Source: Tardiphaga sp. (GTDB taxonomy: Bacteria; Pseudomonadota; Alphaproteobacteria; Rhizobiales; Xanthobacteraceae). From it: a stretch of 25,746 bases of DNA. Position 1 is the stretch's first letter. Every line of letters starts with the position of its first letter. The notes beneath the pieces are model-generated. The model made no database searches. It saw nothing but the letters and a program-made list of their open reading frames with translations, and was not told where the DNA came from. This document shows positions 1 through 7,449 of this stretch, in pieces. Where the stretch lies: positions 1 to 25,746 of the forward strand of contig JACMOT010000097.1 in assembly GCA_014377915.1 (NCBI GenBank), read 5' to 3'. A program made the position numbers and the translations under genes.

Positions 1-324
1 CTGCAGGAAAGCAACCGGCGCGAGCGTTGCACAGCGACCATGCAGCAGATCAGCGAATTGCAACCGACATTGTGCGATCCGGCGATTCTCGATGCGTTTT
101 CCTTAGCGGCGGGCGAATTGTGCCCGGATCACTGGCAAAAGATGCCCAGCGGCGCGATCCACGATTCCAACGTGCTGGGCCGACGGCTGCCGGTCGGCAT
201 GCTGTTCGTCCCCTCCATCAACGGCATCAGCCACCACTGGAGCGAAGACACCAAGGAAGAAGACCTCGTGATGGGAATGCAGGTGTTCGCGCGCGGCGCC
301 GAGGTCTATCTCGCGAACGGGTGA
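1..324 (+). CDS. Zn-dependent M20-family hydrolase (N-carbamoyl-L-amino-acid hydrolase / allantoate amidohydrolase type), C-terminal part
   Basis: The reading frame is open from base 1, so the gene begins upstream of the window and only about 107 C-terminal residues are visible. They match the end of the M20 amidase subgroup that hydrolyses carbamoyl or ureido nitrogen compounds in the cytoplasm: a segment MLFVPSINGISHHWSED near the end corresponds to the family's conserved FVPS-x-x-GISH motif, which carries a metal/substrate-binding His, followed by the usual E-E-D acidic helix. The di-zinc ligands lie outside the window, so the exact substrate (carbamoyl amino acid, allantoate, ureidoglycine) cannot be decided. 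The stop codon lies only seven bases from the stop of the convergent cyclase gene. Confidence 0.85.
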   Translation: MQESNRRERCTATMQQISELQPTLCDPAILDAFSLAAGELCPDHWQKMPSGAIHDSNVLGRRLPVGMLFVPSINGISHHWSEDTKEEDLVMGMQVFARGAEVYLANG

Positions 325-331
325 TGGCTTC

Positions 332-1693
332 TCAGTCACAGGTGCGATTCCAGTTTGTGTGCTGTCGCGGTACCGCGTCGGTCGCGCGGGAAGCCTCCTC
401 ACGAGTCGTCGTCCAAATCTGCTGCTCGCGTTGTAGTCCACGCAATGTGAACTTACCGACAGGCTCGAGCTTGCGGCTGCACCTTTGCGCAAAACTGTCT
501 GAAGCCAACAGGGAGCGGCCGGTTTCGTCGCACAGTTCTTCGATGCGGCTCGCTTCGTTGACGGCGCGCCCGATCACGGTGAAATCCAGCCGTCTGTTGG
601 TGCCGACATTGCCGTAGACCACTTCGCCAAAATGCAGCGCCAGATCGACATCCAGTCCCGGCAGTCCACGGGCGCGCCGTCTTGCGTTCAGGTCGCGGTT
701 AGCGGCCTGTGCCTGCATGGCCGCATCGAGAGCACCGGCACATGTCACGCAACAGCCGCTGCCGTGGTCCGGCACCGGAAAGATTGCAAGAAAGCCATCG
801 CCTGTGAATTTCAGTATTTCGCCGCCATGCCGCCCGACAGGCTCCCCGACGGCATCGAGATGTTCGTTCAGCCAACCCACCACGGTGACTGGATTCTCTC
901 GCTCGGTCAGCGCGGTGAACGCACGGAAATCTGCGATCAGGATCGCAGCGGAAACGGTCTGGCCTTCGCCGCGCCGGATATGGCCCTCGAGGACGCGCGC
1001 GCCGGTAGCCATCCCTAGGTAGACGGCAAGGGTTTCCTGCAAGGTGCGCGACAGGCCGAGCTTGCAGATGGCAAGACCAAGCGTCGGAATAACCTCGGCG
1101 AGGACGGCGAGATTATTCGCGCTGAACCCCTCGTTGACGTCGGTTGCAAACGAAACCGAGACGCCCTTGAGGGCCGTGCCGGGTGCGAACCAGATGATGT
1201 GCTGGACAAAATCAGTCCCGCCGTCGGCCCGCAGTTGGTGTAGCGCCGGAATCGTGGTGATGCGATCCATGTCATCGTGCAGCCGCCACCTAGCGAAAAC
1301 GCGGCCGTTTCTCACGAGCGATTGCGCGGGATGCTCCGCGGGGCCGGCGACGCCGGCGTCGTCATGCGATGCGGTGATCAGCGAGGCGCCGCCATCCCGG
1401 CGCCACTCCAGGCGTACCGAGTGGATGGAAGGGTCGATGGTCGGCGCAATGACGCTGACCCGCCACAGTGGCATCCCCTGTTCGCACAGCGCCGCACAGA
1501 GTCCGTTCACAAGAGCGACCCCGTCATCAAGGGCGGTTGCCTGTCCGGCCAACCATTGGGTGATGCGGCACACCGCCGGCACCCTCGCATTCACCTGCAT
1601 GACATCAATTGCGTGGTTCGCAGCGCGTGACGCGGAAAGCCTGGTGGTGAAAGGTACCGAGCGCGAACTCGCAAAAACGGTTTGCCCGATCAT
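332..1693 (-). CDS. Class III adenylate/guanylate cyclase
   Basis: Predicted cytoplasmic nucleotide cyclase of 453 aa making cAMP or cGMP from the triphosphate. The catalytic domain occupies roughly residues 245-430. Metal-binding Asp255 (ILIADFRAFT) and Asp299 (KFTGDGFLAIF), purine-contacting Lys295 and Asp370 (RRLDFTVIGRAVNEASR), and transition-state Asn379 and Arg383 are all present, so it should be active; the Lys/Asp pair favours ATP. The N-terminal 240 residues have no membrane segment and look like the poorly defined sensory region common in rhizobial cyclases. I chose the ATG at 1693 because it overlaps the TGA of the upstream DUF2147 gene as ATGA, which implies translational coupling; a longer frame reaching 1744 would overlap that gene by more than 50 bases. 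Confidence 0.9.
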   Translation of the reverse strand: MIGQTVFASSRSVPFTTRLSASRAANHAIDVMQVNARVPAVCRITQWLAGQATALDDGVALVNGLCAALCEQGMPLWRVSVIAPTIDPSIHSVRLEWRRDGGASLITASHDDAGVAGPAEHPAQSLVRNGRVFARWRLHDDMDRITTIPALHQLRADGGTDFVQHIIWFAPGTALKGVSVSFATDVNEGFSANNLAVLAEVIPTLGLAICKLGLSRTLQETLAVYLGMATGARVLEGHIRRGEGQTVSAAILIADFRAFTALTERENPVTVVGWLNEHLDAVGEPVGRHGGEILKFTGDGFLAIFPVPDHGSGCCVTCAGALDAAMQAQAANRDLNARRRARGLPGLDVDLALHFGEVVYGNVGTNRRLDFTVIGRAVNEASRIEELCDETGRSLLASDSFAQRCSRKLEPVGKFTLRGLQREQQIWTTTREEASRATDAVPRQHTNWNRTCD

Positions 1694-2268
1694 CGGCCGG
1701 CCTTTGCCGAGGTCTGTGACTTGACCACCAGCGGTCGTGCCCATTCCTTTTCCGGCTTCGGTCCTGACGGGTCACCGGTCGCGCCCACCAACTGGCCCGG
1801 AAGTGCGTCATTGGTTACGAGCCAGACCTGCGTCGAGCAAAATACCGAGAACATGCAGCCCCGGACCTTCAATGAACTGGCGGTCTCGCGCCAAATCGAG
1901 ATCGAATAAAATTTGCCGTCATCCGCATTGTAGATTTCGCCGAGGAAGTGCCGCTCCCAGCTGGGCTTCAGACCGGCGAGCAACTGGTGACCGAGCAGCA
2001 ACCGCGATCGCGCCGTAGGATCCGGATTGAGCTTGTCTTTGAACGGCTGCCCCTTGGCATCGATTGCCTCTTTCATCCAGACGACGTAGCCGCAAACCAG
2101 TTCCATCGACGTGCCGCATCGCTCGATACGGATGCGGGCACGACCATCCTCAGTCGCCCAAGTGCCGCTCGGATCGATCGCGGTCGCGGCGCGGCTTGGG
2201 CTGGTTGCCGACAGCAGCAAAATCGCGGCGAACGCGCTGCGCAAGCTCACGCGAACAAAGTTCATCAT
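1690..2268 (-). CDS. Secreted DUF2147 family protein
   Basis: A 192-aa protein with a cleavable signal peptide (charged start, hydrophobic stretch about residues 11-22, likely cleavage after SRA at 27), so it should be periplasmic. The mature part has the DUF2147 pattern: GTWATEDG at the start, a WMKE segment, NPDP followed by LLLGHQLL and GL, then GEIYNADDGK and a VRGC...CSTQVW end. Function in the family is not settled; in rhizobia and relatives such proteins are small exported lipocalin-like barrels. Start chosen at ATG 2268 with AAAGG about eight bases upstream, rather than the in-frame TTG at 2274, which sits too close to that site. Its stop overlaps the cyclase start (ATGA), so the two are probably co-expressed. 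Confidence 0.85.
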   Translation of the reverse strand: MMNFVRVSLRSAFAAILLLSATSPSRAATAIDPSGTWATEDGRARIRIERCGTSMELVCGYVVWMKEAIDAKGQPFKDKLNPDPTARSRLLLGHQLLAGLKPSWERHFLGEIYNADDGKFYSISIWRETASSLKVRGCMFSVFCSTQVWLVTNDALPGQLVGATGDPSGPKPEKEWARPLVVKSQTSAKAGR

Positions 2269-2327
2269 CGTCAATGCCTTTCGTTATGCCGGACGATACG
2301 GGCCCGGTCGGTGTTGCGAAAAAGTAG

Positions 2328-2990
2328 TCATCTCAATTGTGCGAGCAGCGCATCGGCACCGGCGCCGATGCCGGCTTCGGCCGCGCTGAGCGCGCCGACG
2401 CTGGCCTGGATGTTGTAGGGGCTCGGATACTGCTTGGAGACGAAGGCGCTCAGCAGCCGGCCGTTGGCCGCATCGAAAATCTCGACCGCGTAGATGACGG
2501 AGCCAGTCATCGATCCCTCGCCATCGCGCGCGGCCTGCACGCCGTTATAGACGGCGCCAGCAAGATCGAATCGAGACATGGTGCCGAGCAGGGGCGTGTT
2601 GGTGACGGCGCCGGTCAAAGTCAGTCGCACGCGCAACGTGTTTGGTCCGCGAGTGCCCACCACGGAAAAACGGGTACGCAGCTTGTCGACAAAACGTGTT
2701 TGCAGCATCGTTGCGAGCAGCGACTTGTCCTGTTCGGACATCTCTCCGAACTGTTGGTCGGCACCTCGGTAGACAGCGACCGGATCGAGCATGACCTTGT
2801 CGTAGGTGCGCCAATCCACCTGCGTTTGATAGCGATAGGGGATGCGACCGGATCGATCGGACGGGTTTGGAGCCATGTGTCGCGAAGTTGCGATCTCTGT
2901 GTAGGCCACCGGCGTGAGGCCCGCGCAGCCACCGGTGGCGACGCAAAGCGCCAGCACGGCGAGCCTGCGGTGGTCGCTGAATTGCCTCAT
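2328..2990 (-). CDS. Exported DUF3313-like (lipo)protein
   Basis: A 220-aa protein with an N-terminal hydrophobic segment (residues about 10-20) ending in TGGC at Cys22. This resembles a lipoprotein signal, but Thr at -3 makes a poor lipobox, so lipidation is uncertain. The mature region contains YDKVMLDPVAVYRG, close to the DUF3313 family opening, followed by an alternating beta-rich body and a C-terminal A/G-rich helix. Family function is unknown; members are envelope proteins. Start at ATG 2990 is supported by GGAG about eight bases upstream and by a good promoter at 3034-3061; an in-frame extension to 3083 would run through that promoter. It is divergent from the tetR gene. Confidence 0.75.
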   Translation of the reverse strand: MRQFSDHRRLAVLALCVATGGCAGLTPVAYTEIATSRHMAPNPSDRSGRIPYRYQTQVDWRTYDKVMLDPVAVYRGADQQFGEMSEQDKSLLATMLQTRFVDKLRTRFSVVGTRGPNTLRVRLTLTGAVTNTPLLGTMSRFDLAGAVYNGVQAARDGEGSMTGSVIYAVEIFDAANGRLLSAFVSKQYPSPYNIQASVGALSAAEAGIGAGADALLAQLR

Positions 2991-3033
2991 CTCGATCTCC
3001 AATGCTGGCCAGTCGGATTGCCGGCGCCGGTGG

Positions 3034-3061
3034 GTTATAAACCGACCAGACGGTTTGTAAA
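3034..3061 (-). promoter_or_regulatory. Sigma70-type promoter of the DUF3313 gene
   Basis: On the minus strand TTTACA (3061-3056) is followed after 16 bases by TATAAC (3039-3034), a good -35/-10 pair. Transcription would start near 3027, leaving a leader of about 37 bases before ATG 2990. A palindrome fills the space between the two hexamers. Confidence 0.6.
3035..3060. promoter_or_regulatory. Operator-like inverted repeat within the DUF3313 promoter
   Basis: TTATAAACCG and CGGTTTGTAA are separated by six bases; 9 of 10 positions pair. The core ACCG-N6-CGGT is the kind of site bound by many TetR dimers. It overlaps both promoter hexamers, so a bound protein would block RNA polymerase. Binding by the adjacent TetR is inference only, as its own promoter region has different palindromes. 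Confidence 0.55.
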
Positions 3062-3136
3062 CAGGAATTTTGCGGCACGGCATCCCGGGCCATTTCGCGG
3101 CAATGCCTCGCGCTTCGGATCGCGGCCGCCGCGTCG

Positions 3137-3152
3137 CGGCACCCGGGTGCCG
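3137..3152. repeat. 16-bp perfect palindrome in the DUF3313-tetR intergenic region
   Basis: CGGCACCCGGGTGCCG is a perfect palindrome lying between the two divergent promoters. It has no loop and no T-tract, so it is more like a protein site than a terminator. The surroundings are very GC-rich, so chance cannot be excluded. Confidence 0.4.
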
Positions 3153-3193
3153 GGGCTGGCTGGTCTTCGATGTCGCTGGTGGGGGGCGCTAAC

Positions 3194-3222
3194 TTGACAT
3201 CAACAGCGCGCTGTTACTTTTA
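3194..3222 (+). promoter_or_regulatory. Probable tetR promoter (perfect TTGACA -35)
   Basis: A consensus -35 hexamer TTGACA at 3194-3199 lies about 110 bases before the tetR start. No good -10 follows; the best candidates at 15-19 bases spacing (for example TACTTT, TTTTAC) match only three of six. The first of two operator-like palindromes fills the spacer, suggesting autoregulation. Confidence 0.4.
3202..3215. promoter_or_regulatory. Operator-like palindrome 1 upstream of tetR
   Basis: AACAGCGCGCTGTT is a 14-bp perfect palindrome placed directly behind the TTGACA box. Its half-site ACAGCG recurs in the second palindrome a few bases on, which makes a true operator pair more likely than chance. 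Confidence 0.5.
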
Positions 3223-3235
3223 CAGCGGACGCTGT
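3222..3235. promoter_or_regulatory. Operator-like palindrome 2 upstream of tetR
   Basis: ACAGCG-GA-CGCTGT repeats the half-site of palindrome 1 with a two-base spacer. The centres of the two sites are about 20 bases apart, two helical turns, so two dimers could bind on the same face of the DNA. Confidence 0.5.
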
Positions 3236-3310
3236 TCTTCCTGGCCGCCATCAACCGGCCTTAAACGCCGGTCACCCCCAGCAGGGAAGCCAGGCGCAAA
3301 GAGTGACACG

Positions 3311-3964
3311 ATGGACAACCCCTCTCGCTCGGAACGATCCCGCAATGCCGCGCTGGAGGCCGCGCTCGCCACCATCGCGCGCGATGGCCCCGGCCGCTTG
3401 ACCCTTGATGCCATCGCGCGTGAGAGCGGGCTCAGCAAGGGTGGGCTGATGCATCAGTTCCGCACCAAGGACGCTGTGTTGAAAGCGTTGCTGGACCGGC
3501 AAGTAGCCTATTTTCAGAATTTTTCCCGAAGCTACATGGAAGAACATGGTGCTGAGTCATCGCAACCGGAACTTGCTTCGCAAATCGCGACATCGCGCGA
3601 GACGCTCTCCAGGCCACATTCCGCAGCTTTTGCCATCCTTGCGGCATTGGGCCAGGACCCGGAGCTATTGATCGGCACGCGCGAGATTGATGCCGGGAAA
3701 GTAAAGGCGATCAAGGCCGAGGCCGCGGACCCGCAGTTGGCCTTGCTACGCTGGTCAGCAGCGCGAGGACTGGCGCTCACGGCGATGTTCGGTCTTTGCC
3801 CGTTGAGCGACAAGGAGCGCGAGCAACTTTTTCATAGGCTGCTCGACGATAGCCAGTGGACGGTGCTCGCAAAACCGGCAACGCAGGCCAAATCCGCGAA
3901 ACCGCCGAAGCTGGCAAAGCCGCGGGCGTCCCGGGCCATGGCCGTAACCGCCAAGCGCCGATGA
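3311..3964 (+). CDS. TetR/AcrR family transcriptional regulator with a basic C-terminal tail
   Basis: A 217-aa regulator. Residues 11-57 form the TetR DNA-binding domain, with the helix-turn-helix around 31-50 (TLDAIARESGLSKGGLMHQF, the typical GG-L-x-x-H/Y-F recognition-helix end). Residues about 60-180 should be the all-helical ligand and dimer domain. The last 30 residues (about 188-217) are rich in Lys, Ala, Pro and Arg, a histone-like tail that TetR proteins usually lack. Start at ATG 3311 places the domain at the normal distance from the N-terminus; the longer frame from 3170 would run through the palindromic control region. It is divergent from the DUF3313 gene and probably represses itself, its neighbour or both. 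Confidence 0.88.
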   Translation: MDNPSRSERSRNAALEAALATIARDGPGRLTLDAIARESGLSKGGLMHQFRTKDAVLKALLDRQVAYFQNFSRSYMEEHGAESSQPELASQIATSRETLSRPHSAAFAILAALGQDPELLIGTREIDAGKVKAIKAEAADPQLALLRWSAARGLALTAMFGLCPLSDKEREQLFHRLLDDSQWTVLAKPATQAKSAKPPKLAKPRASRAMAVTAKRR

Positions 3965-4346
3965 AGACGATCACGCTTGCATGGTCATAGACCTGTTCGG
4001 TGGCGGGCTACTTTCGCAAACCTGAAAGCAAATTTGCGCGGAGTGCGAGGAGATTGCGCGTCAGAGTCGCAGACGGCACTCGTCGCTCGTAAGGCTGCAC
4101 AGACCGTGTACAGCGATGATGAACCGGTTCCGCGAAAGGTTTGCGGACATTGCGGCCCACCGAACCTGTGCCTATGCTGATCGCATGTCCCGCCCAGGCC
4201 ACTTTCTGTGGACCGGTTCTCTTTAACCTGCAGTTCGCGAAGTGCCTGCGTGGCAGACGCGGTCACTTGGCAGGCCAATCGTCTTTCATCGCGTTCTGCA
4301 ACGGCCGCGTCCAACGGCTTCCTTCACAGTGCTTTCAGGAGACACC
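3965..4346. other. Intergenic region, no gene recognised
   Basis: About 380 bases between tetR and the amidohydrolase gene. Short frames on both strands have no recognisable domain. It holds a perfect 10-bp palindrome GAACCGGTTC at 4121-4130, a partial copy GACCGGTTC at 4211-4219, and a weak promoter candidate at 4150-4178. I see no terminator with a T-tract. Confidence 0.5.
4150..4178 (+). promoter_or_regulatory. Weak promoter candidate for the amidohydrolase gene
   Basis: TTGCGG (4150-4155), 17 bases, then TATGCT (4173-4178). Spacing is ideal but the hexamers match only in part. It would give a leader of about 160 bases. Confidence 0.25.
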
Positions 4347-5516
4347 ATGACCTTCGACACCATCCTGCGCGGCGGCCGAGTCATCGATCCCTCGCAAAAA
4401 CTCGACGCCGTGACGGATGTGGCCTTCGCCGGCGGCAAGGTGGTCGCCGTCGGCAATGACCTCAAGGCCGGTCCCGCCACCGATGTGCGCGAGGTGTCGG
4501 GCTATATCGTCTCGCCGGGCCTGATCGACCTGCACACCCATGTCTATTGGGGCGGCACCTCGATCGGCATCGACGCCGAGGAATTCTGCCGCACCTCCGG
4601 CGTCACCACCGCCGTCGACACCGGCAGCGCCGGTCCGGGCAATTTCGCCGGCTTCCGCAAGCACGTGATCGAGCCGAGCCAGGTCCGCATCCTGGCCTAT
4701 CTGCATGTCTCGCATGCCGGCATTTTCGGTTTCTCGCAGCGGGTCATGGTCGGCGAGAGCGAGGAGATGCGGCTGATGAATCCGCTCGACGCCGTCACGG
4801 TCGCCGAGGCGAACCGCGACCTGATTGTCGGCATCAAGGTGCGCGTCGGCCTGCACGCCTCGGGCACGTCGGGGATCGCGCCGCTCGACATCGCGCTGCA
4901 GGTGGCGGAGCAGGTCGGCATGCCGCTGATGGCGCATATCGATCATCCGCCGCCGAGCTACGAAGAAGTGCTGGCGCGGCTGCGTCCGGGCGACGTGCTG
5001 ACGCATTCGTTCCGTCCGTTTCCCAACACCGCGGTCACCGCCCAGGGCACGGTGAAGCGCGCGGTGCTGGAGGCGCGGGAACGCGGCGTCATCTTCGACA
5101 TCGGCCACGGCAAGGGCTCGTTCGCCTTCAAGACCGCCCGCGCGATGCTGGCCAACGGCTTTTATCCCGACACCATCTCGTCCGACGTCCATACCTTGTG
5201 CATCGATGGCCCGGCCTTTGATCAGGTGACGACCATGTCGAAATTCCTGTGCATGGGGATGCCGCTGCCGGATGTGATCGCAGCCTCGACCGTCAACGCG
5301 GCGATGGCGATGCGGCGTCCGGAACTCGGCAGCCTGAAGCCGGGCAGCGTCGGCGACGCCACCATTATCGCGATCAAAGAGGGCCCGTTCGATTATGTCG
5401 ACGTCGTCGGCGAGCATCTGATCGGCGACCGCAAGATCGCCTCCGAGGGCGTCGTCATCGCCGGCCGCTGGTGGCACCCGCAGGAAAACTCAAAATTCAA
5501 GGTGCTAGCGGGGTAG
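4347..5516 (+). CDS. Amidohydrolase/deacetylase family metallohydrolase (cog3964 type)
   Basis: A 389-aa cytoplasmic TIM-barrel metal hydrolase of the dihydroorotase-like branch. Visible metal ligands are His63 and His65 (DLHTH), a probable carbamylated Lys164 (VGIKVRVGLH), His197 (AHIDH), His220 (LTHSF) and Asp280 (SSDVH), so the binuclear site is complete. The N-terminal beta-sandwich (TILRGGRVIDPSQ) and the C-terminal return of that domain (GSLKPGSVGDATI) are normal. Characterised cog3964 members hydrolyse N-acetyl-D-amino acids and acetyl-(R)-mandelate weakly; the true substrate is open. ATG 4347 has AGGAG six bases upstream. It leads a run of plus-strand transporter genes, which suggests that it acts on an imported N-acyl or acyl compound. 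Confidence 0.9.
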   Translation: MTFDTILRGGRVIDPSQKLDAVTDVAFAGGKVVAVGNDLKAGPATDVREVSGYIVSPGLIDLHTHVYWGGTSIGIDAEEFCRTSGVTTAVDTGSAGPGNFAGFRKHVIEPSQVRILAYLHVSHAGIFGFSQRVMVGESEEMRLMNPLDAVTVAEANRDLIVGIKVRVGLHASGTSGIAPLDIALQVAEQVGMPLMAHIDHPPPSYEEVLARLRPGDVLTHSFRPFPNTAVTAQGTVKRAVLEARERGVIFDIGHGKGSFAFKTARAMLANGFYPDTISSDVHTLCIDGPAFDQVTTMSKFLCMGMPLPDVIAASTVNAAMAMRRPELGSLKPGSVGDATIIAIKEGPFDYVDVVGEHLIGDRKIASEGVVIAGRWWHPQENSKFKVLAG

Positions 5517-5536
5517 GGCTGGCGCGATGACGTTGT

Positions 5537-5649
5537 GTCCCGGACGCGCCGCAGCGTTCTTCACGCTGCTGCGCCGATCCGGGATCCCGGTCGCTCCTTG
5601 AATAACCGGGGCCCCGGATGCGCGGCGCACCACGCCGCGTCCGGGGAAC
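5537..5649. repeat. Intergenic palindromic repeat, copy 1
   Basis: A 113-bp GC-rich element flanked by GTCCCGGACGCG (5537-5548) and CGCGTCCGGGGAAC (5636-5649), near-perfect inverted ends. The interior also holds complementary CCGGG-rich arms and should fold into a branched hairpin. A second copy lies at 15307-15439 with the same end sequence. It follows the amidohydrolase stop directly and may act as a processing or attenuation element. Confidence 0.7.
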
Positions 5650-5827
5650 GAAATTGCGCGAAATACCTGGCTGCAATCCTGACGCATCACGCGCTCTGGC
5701 ATACCGATTGCAAGCAAAACAGGCAGATCGCCATCGATCTGACTGGACCGCATCCCGCATTGGCGCCGAAGCTTCGGCCGAGCACATGGGGAAGGCTGCG
5801 GCAGCAATTTGAGACCTGGAGAATTTC
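5650..5827. other. Leader region of the peptide-importer operon
   Basis: About 180 bases between the palindromic repeat and the binding-protein gene, with no recognisable coding content. It presumably carries a promoter for the importer, but I cannot point to a convincing -35/-10 pair. Confidence 0.35.
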
Positions 5828-7432
5828 ATGGATCGCAGGAACGTATTGAAGGGATTGGCCGGGGTCGGCACCCTGGCGGCGACGGGGGGATTTGCCATGC
5901 CGGCGCTTTCGCAAGGTGCGTCCGCCAAAACCCTGCGCTTCGTGCCGCAGGCCAATCTCGCCAATTTCGATCCGATCTGGGGCACGCAATATGTCGTGCG
6001 CAATGCCGCGGCTTTGGTGTGGGACACGCTGTACGGCCTCGACGAAAAACTGGTGCCGCAGCGCCAGATGATCGAGTCCGAGCAGGTCTCCGATGATGGG
6101 CTGGTGTGGACCTTCAAGCTCCGGCCGGGGCTGAAATTCCACGACGGCGAGCCGGTGCTGAGCAAGGACGTGGTGGCCAGCCTGACGCGCTGGTCGGCGC
6201 GCGACACCATGGGCCTGATGATCAAGGCGATCCAGAACGACCTCGTCGCGGTCGACGACCGGACCTTCAAATGGTCGCTGAAGCTGCCTTACCCGAAAAT
6301 GTTGCTGGCGCTGGGCAAGAACAATGCGCCCTGCGCATTTATTATGCCGGAGCGCCTGGCCCAGACCGACCCGTTCAAGCAGATCGCCGATTATGTCGGC
6401 TCGGGCCCGATGAAATTCGCGAAGGCCGAATGGGTGCCCGGCGCCAAGGCGGTGTTCGAGAAATTCGGCGATTACGTGCCGCGGCAGGAGAAGGCGTCGT
6501 GGCTCGCCGGCGGCAAGCAGATGCTGGTCGACCGCATCGAATGGCTGGTGATCCCGGATCCGGCGACCGCCGCGGCCGCGTTGCAGAATGGCGAGGTGGA
6601 TTGGTGGGAGTCGCCGATTCCCGATCTGGTGCCGCTGCTCAAGAAAAACCGCAATATCAGCGTCGACATCGGCGACGCCCTTGGCAATGTCGGCGCGTTC
6701 CGGATGAACCATCTGTTCGCCCCCTTCAACAATGTGAAGGCGCGGCGCGCCGTGTTGATGGCGCTGAGCCAGGAAGATTACATGCGGGCGCTGGTCGGCG
6801 ACGATCCGGCGCTGTGGAAGCCGCTGCCGGGTTTCTTCACCCCGGACACGCCGCTCTACACCGAGACCGGCGGCGAGATCCTGAAGGGCAAGCGCGATCT
6901 GACGGCGGCCAAGAAGCTGCTGGCCGAGAGCGGCTATAATGGCGAGCCGGTCACCTGCGTGGTGGCGCAGGATCAGCCGATCACCAAGGCGCAGGGCGAT
7001 GTCACCGCGGATTTGCTGAAACAGTTGGGCATGAATGTCGACTTCGTCGCCACCGATTGGGGGACGGTCGGTTCGCGCCGTTCGCTGAAGACGCCGCCGG
7101 CGCAGGGGGGCTGGAACATGTTCCACACCTGGCATGCCGGCGCCGACTGCCTCAGCCCGGCCGGCTACAACGCCATTCGCGCCAATGGCGACAAGGCGTG
7201 GTTCGGCTGGCCCGACAGCCCGGCCGCGGAAAAGGAAATCACCTCCTGGTACGAAGCCAAGAATCTCGATGAGGAGAAAGCCGCGATCTCGCGCCTCAAC
7301 AAGGCGGCCCTCGAAGACGTGGTCTATGCGCCGACCGGCTTCTTCCTCGGCTACACGGCGTGGCGCAAGAACGTCTCCGGTATCGTGAAGGGTCCGTTGC
7401 CGTTCTTCTGGGGCGTGTCGAAGACCGCATGA
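5828..7432 (+). CDS. ABC transporter substrate-binding protein, family 5 (dipeptide/oligopeptide type)
   Basis: A 534-aa periplasmic binding protein, normal length for SBP family 5. The N-terminus has a twin-arginine signal (DRRNVLKG, then a hydrophobic stretch to about residue 24, cleavage near SQG or ASA at 30-33), so it is probably exported folded by Tat. The mature part begins KTLRFVPQANLANFDPIW and contains the family pattern VSDDGLVWTFKLRPGLKFHDG followed by a DV-AS-L-RW segment. GGAG lies six bases before the ATG. It is the first gene of a full importer: the next gene follows after 17 bases. Ligands of this family include peptides, nickel, glutathione, opines and aromatic conjugates, so the specificity is not known. 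Confidence 0.93.
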   Translation: MDRRNVLKGLAGVGTLAATGGFAMPALSQGASAKTLRFVPQANLANFDPIWGTQYVVRNAAALVWDTLYGLDEKLVPQRQMIESEQVSDDGLVWTFKLRPGLKFHDGEPVLSKDVVASLTRWSARDTMGLMIKAIQNDLVAVDDRTFKWSLKLPYPKMLLALGKNNAPCAFIMPERLAQTDPFKQIADYVGSGPMKFAKAEWVPGAKAVFEKFGDYVPRQEKASWLAGGKQMLVDRIEWLVIPDPATAAAALQNGEVDWWESPIPDLVPLLKKNRNISVDIGDALGNVGAFRMNHLFAPFNNVKARRAVLMALSQEDYMRALVGDDPALWKPLPGFFTPDTPLYTETGGEILKGKRDLTAAKKLLAESGYNGEPVTCVVAQDQPITKAQGDVTADLLKQLGMNVDFVATDWGTVGSRRSLKTPPAQGGWNMFHTWHAGADCLSPAGYNAIRANGDKAWFGWPDSPAAEKEITSWYEAKNLDEEKAAISRLNKAALEDVVYAPTGFFLGYTAWRKNVSGIVKGPLPFFWGVSKTA

Positions 7433-7449
7433 CAGAGCGGTAATTCAAG

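Noticed and set aside
27..617. A 196-codon plus-strand frame running across the convergent gene ends
   Set aside because: It is out of phase with the hydrolase and antisense to the cyclase, with no recognisable domain.
4121..4130. Palindrome GAACCGGTTC as an operator
   Set aside because: Only 10 bp, far from any convincing promoter, and the second occurrence at 4211-4219 is incomplete; chance is likely in this base composition.
3977..4180. A 67-codon plus-strand frame in the tetR-amidohydrolase gap
   Set aside because: No ribosome site and no recognisable pattern; the Cys-rich end (CGHCGPPNLCLC) looked zinc-like, but nothing else supports a gene.
4335..5477. A 380-codon minus-strand frame over the amidohydrolase gene
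   Set aside because: The plus strand carries a complete metal site and family fold; the antisense product has only shadow composition.
5687..7135. A 482-codon minus-strand frame over the binding-protein gene
   Set aside because: Mirror of a well-supported SBP family 5 gene; the composition is R/H/Q/L-rich without any motif.
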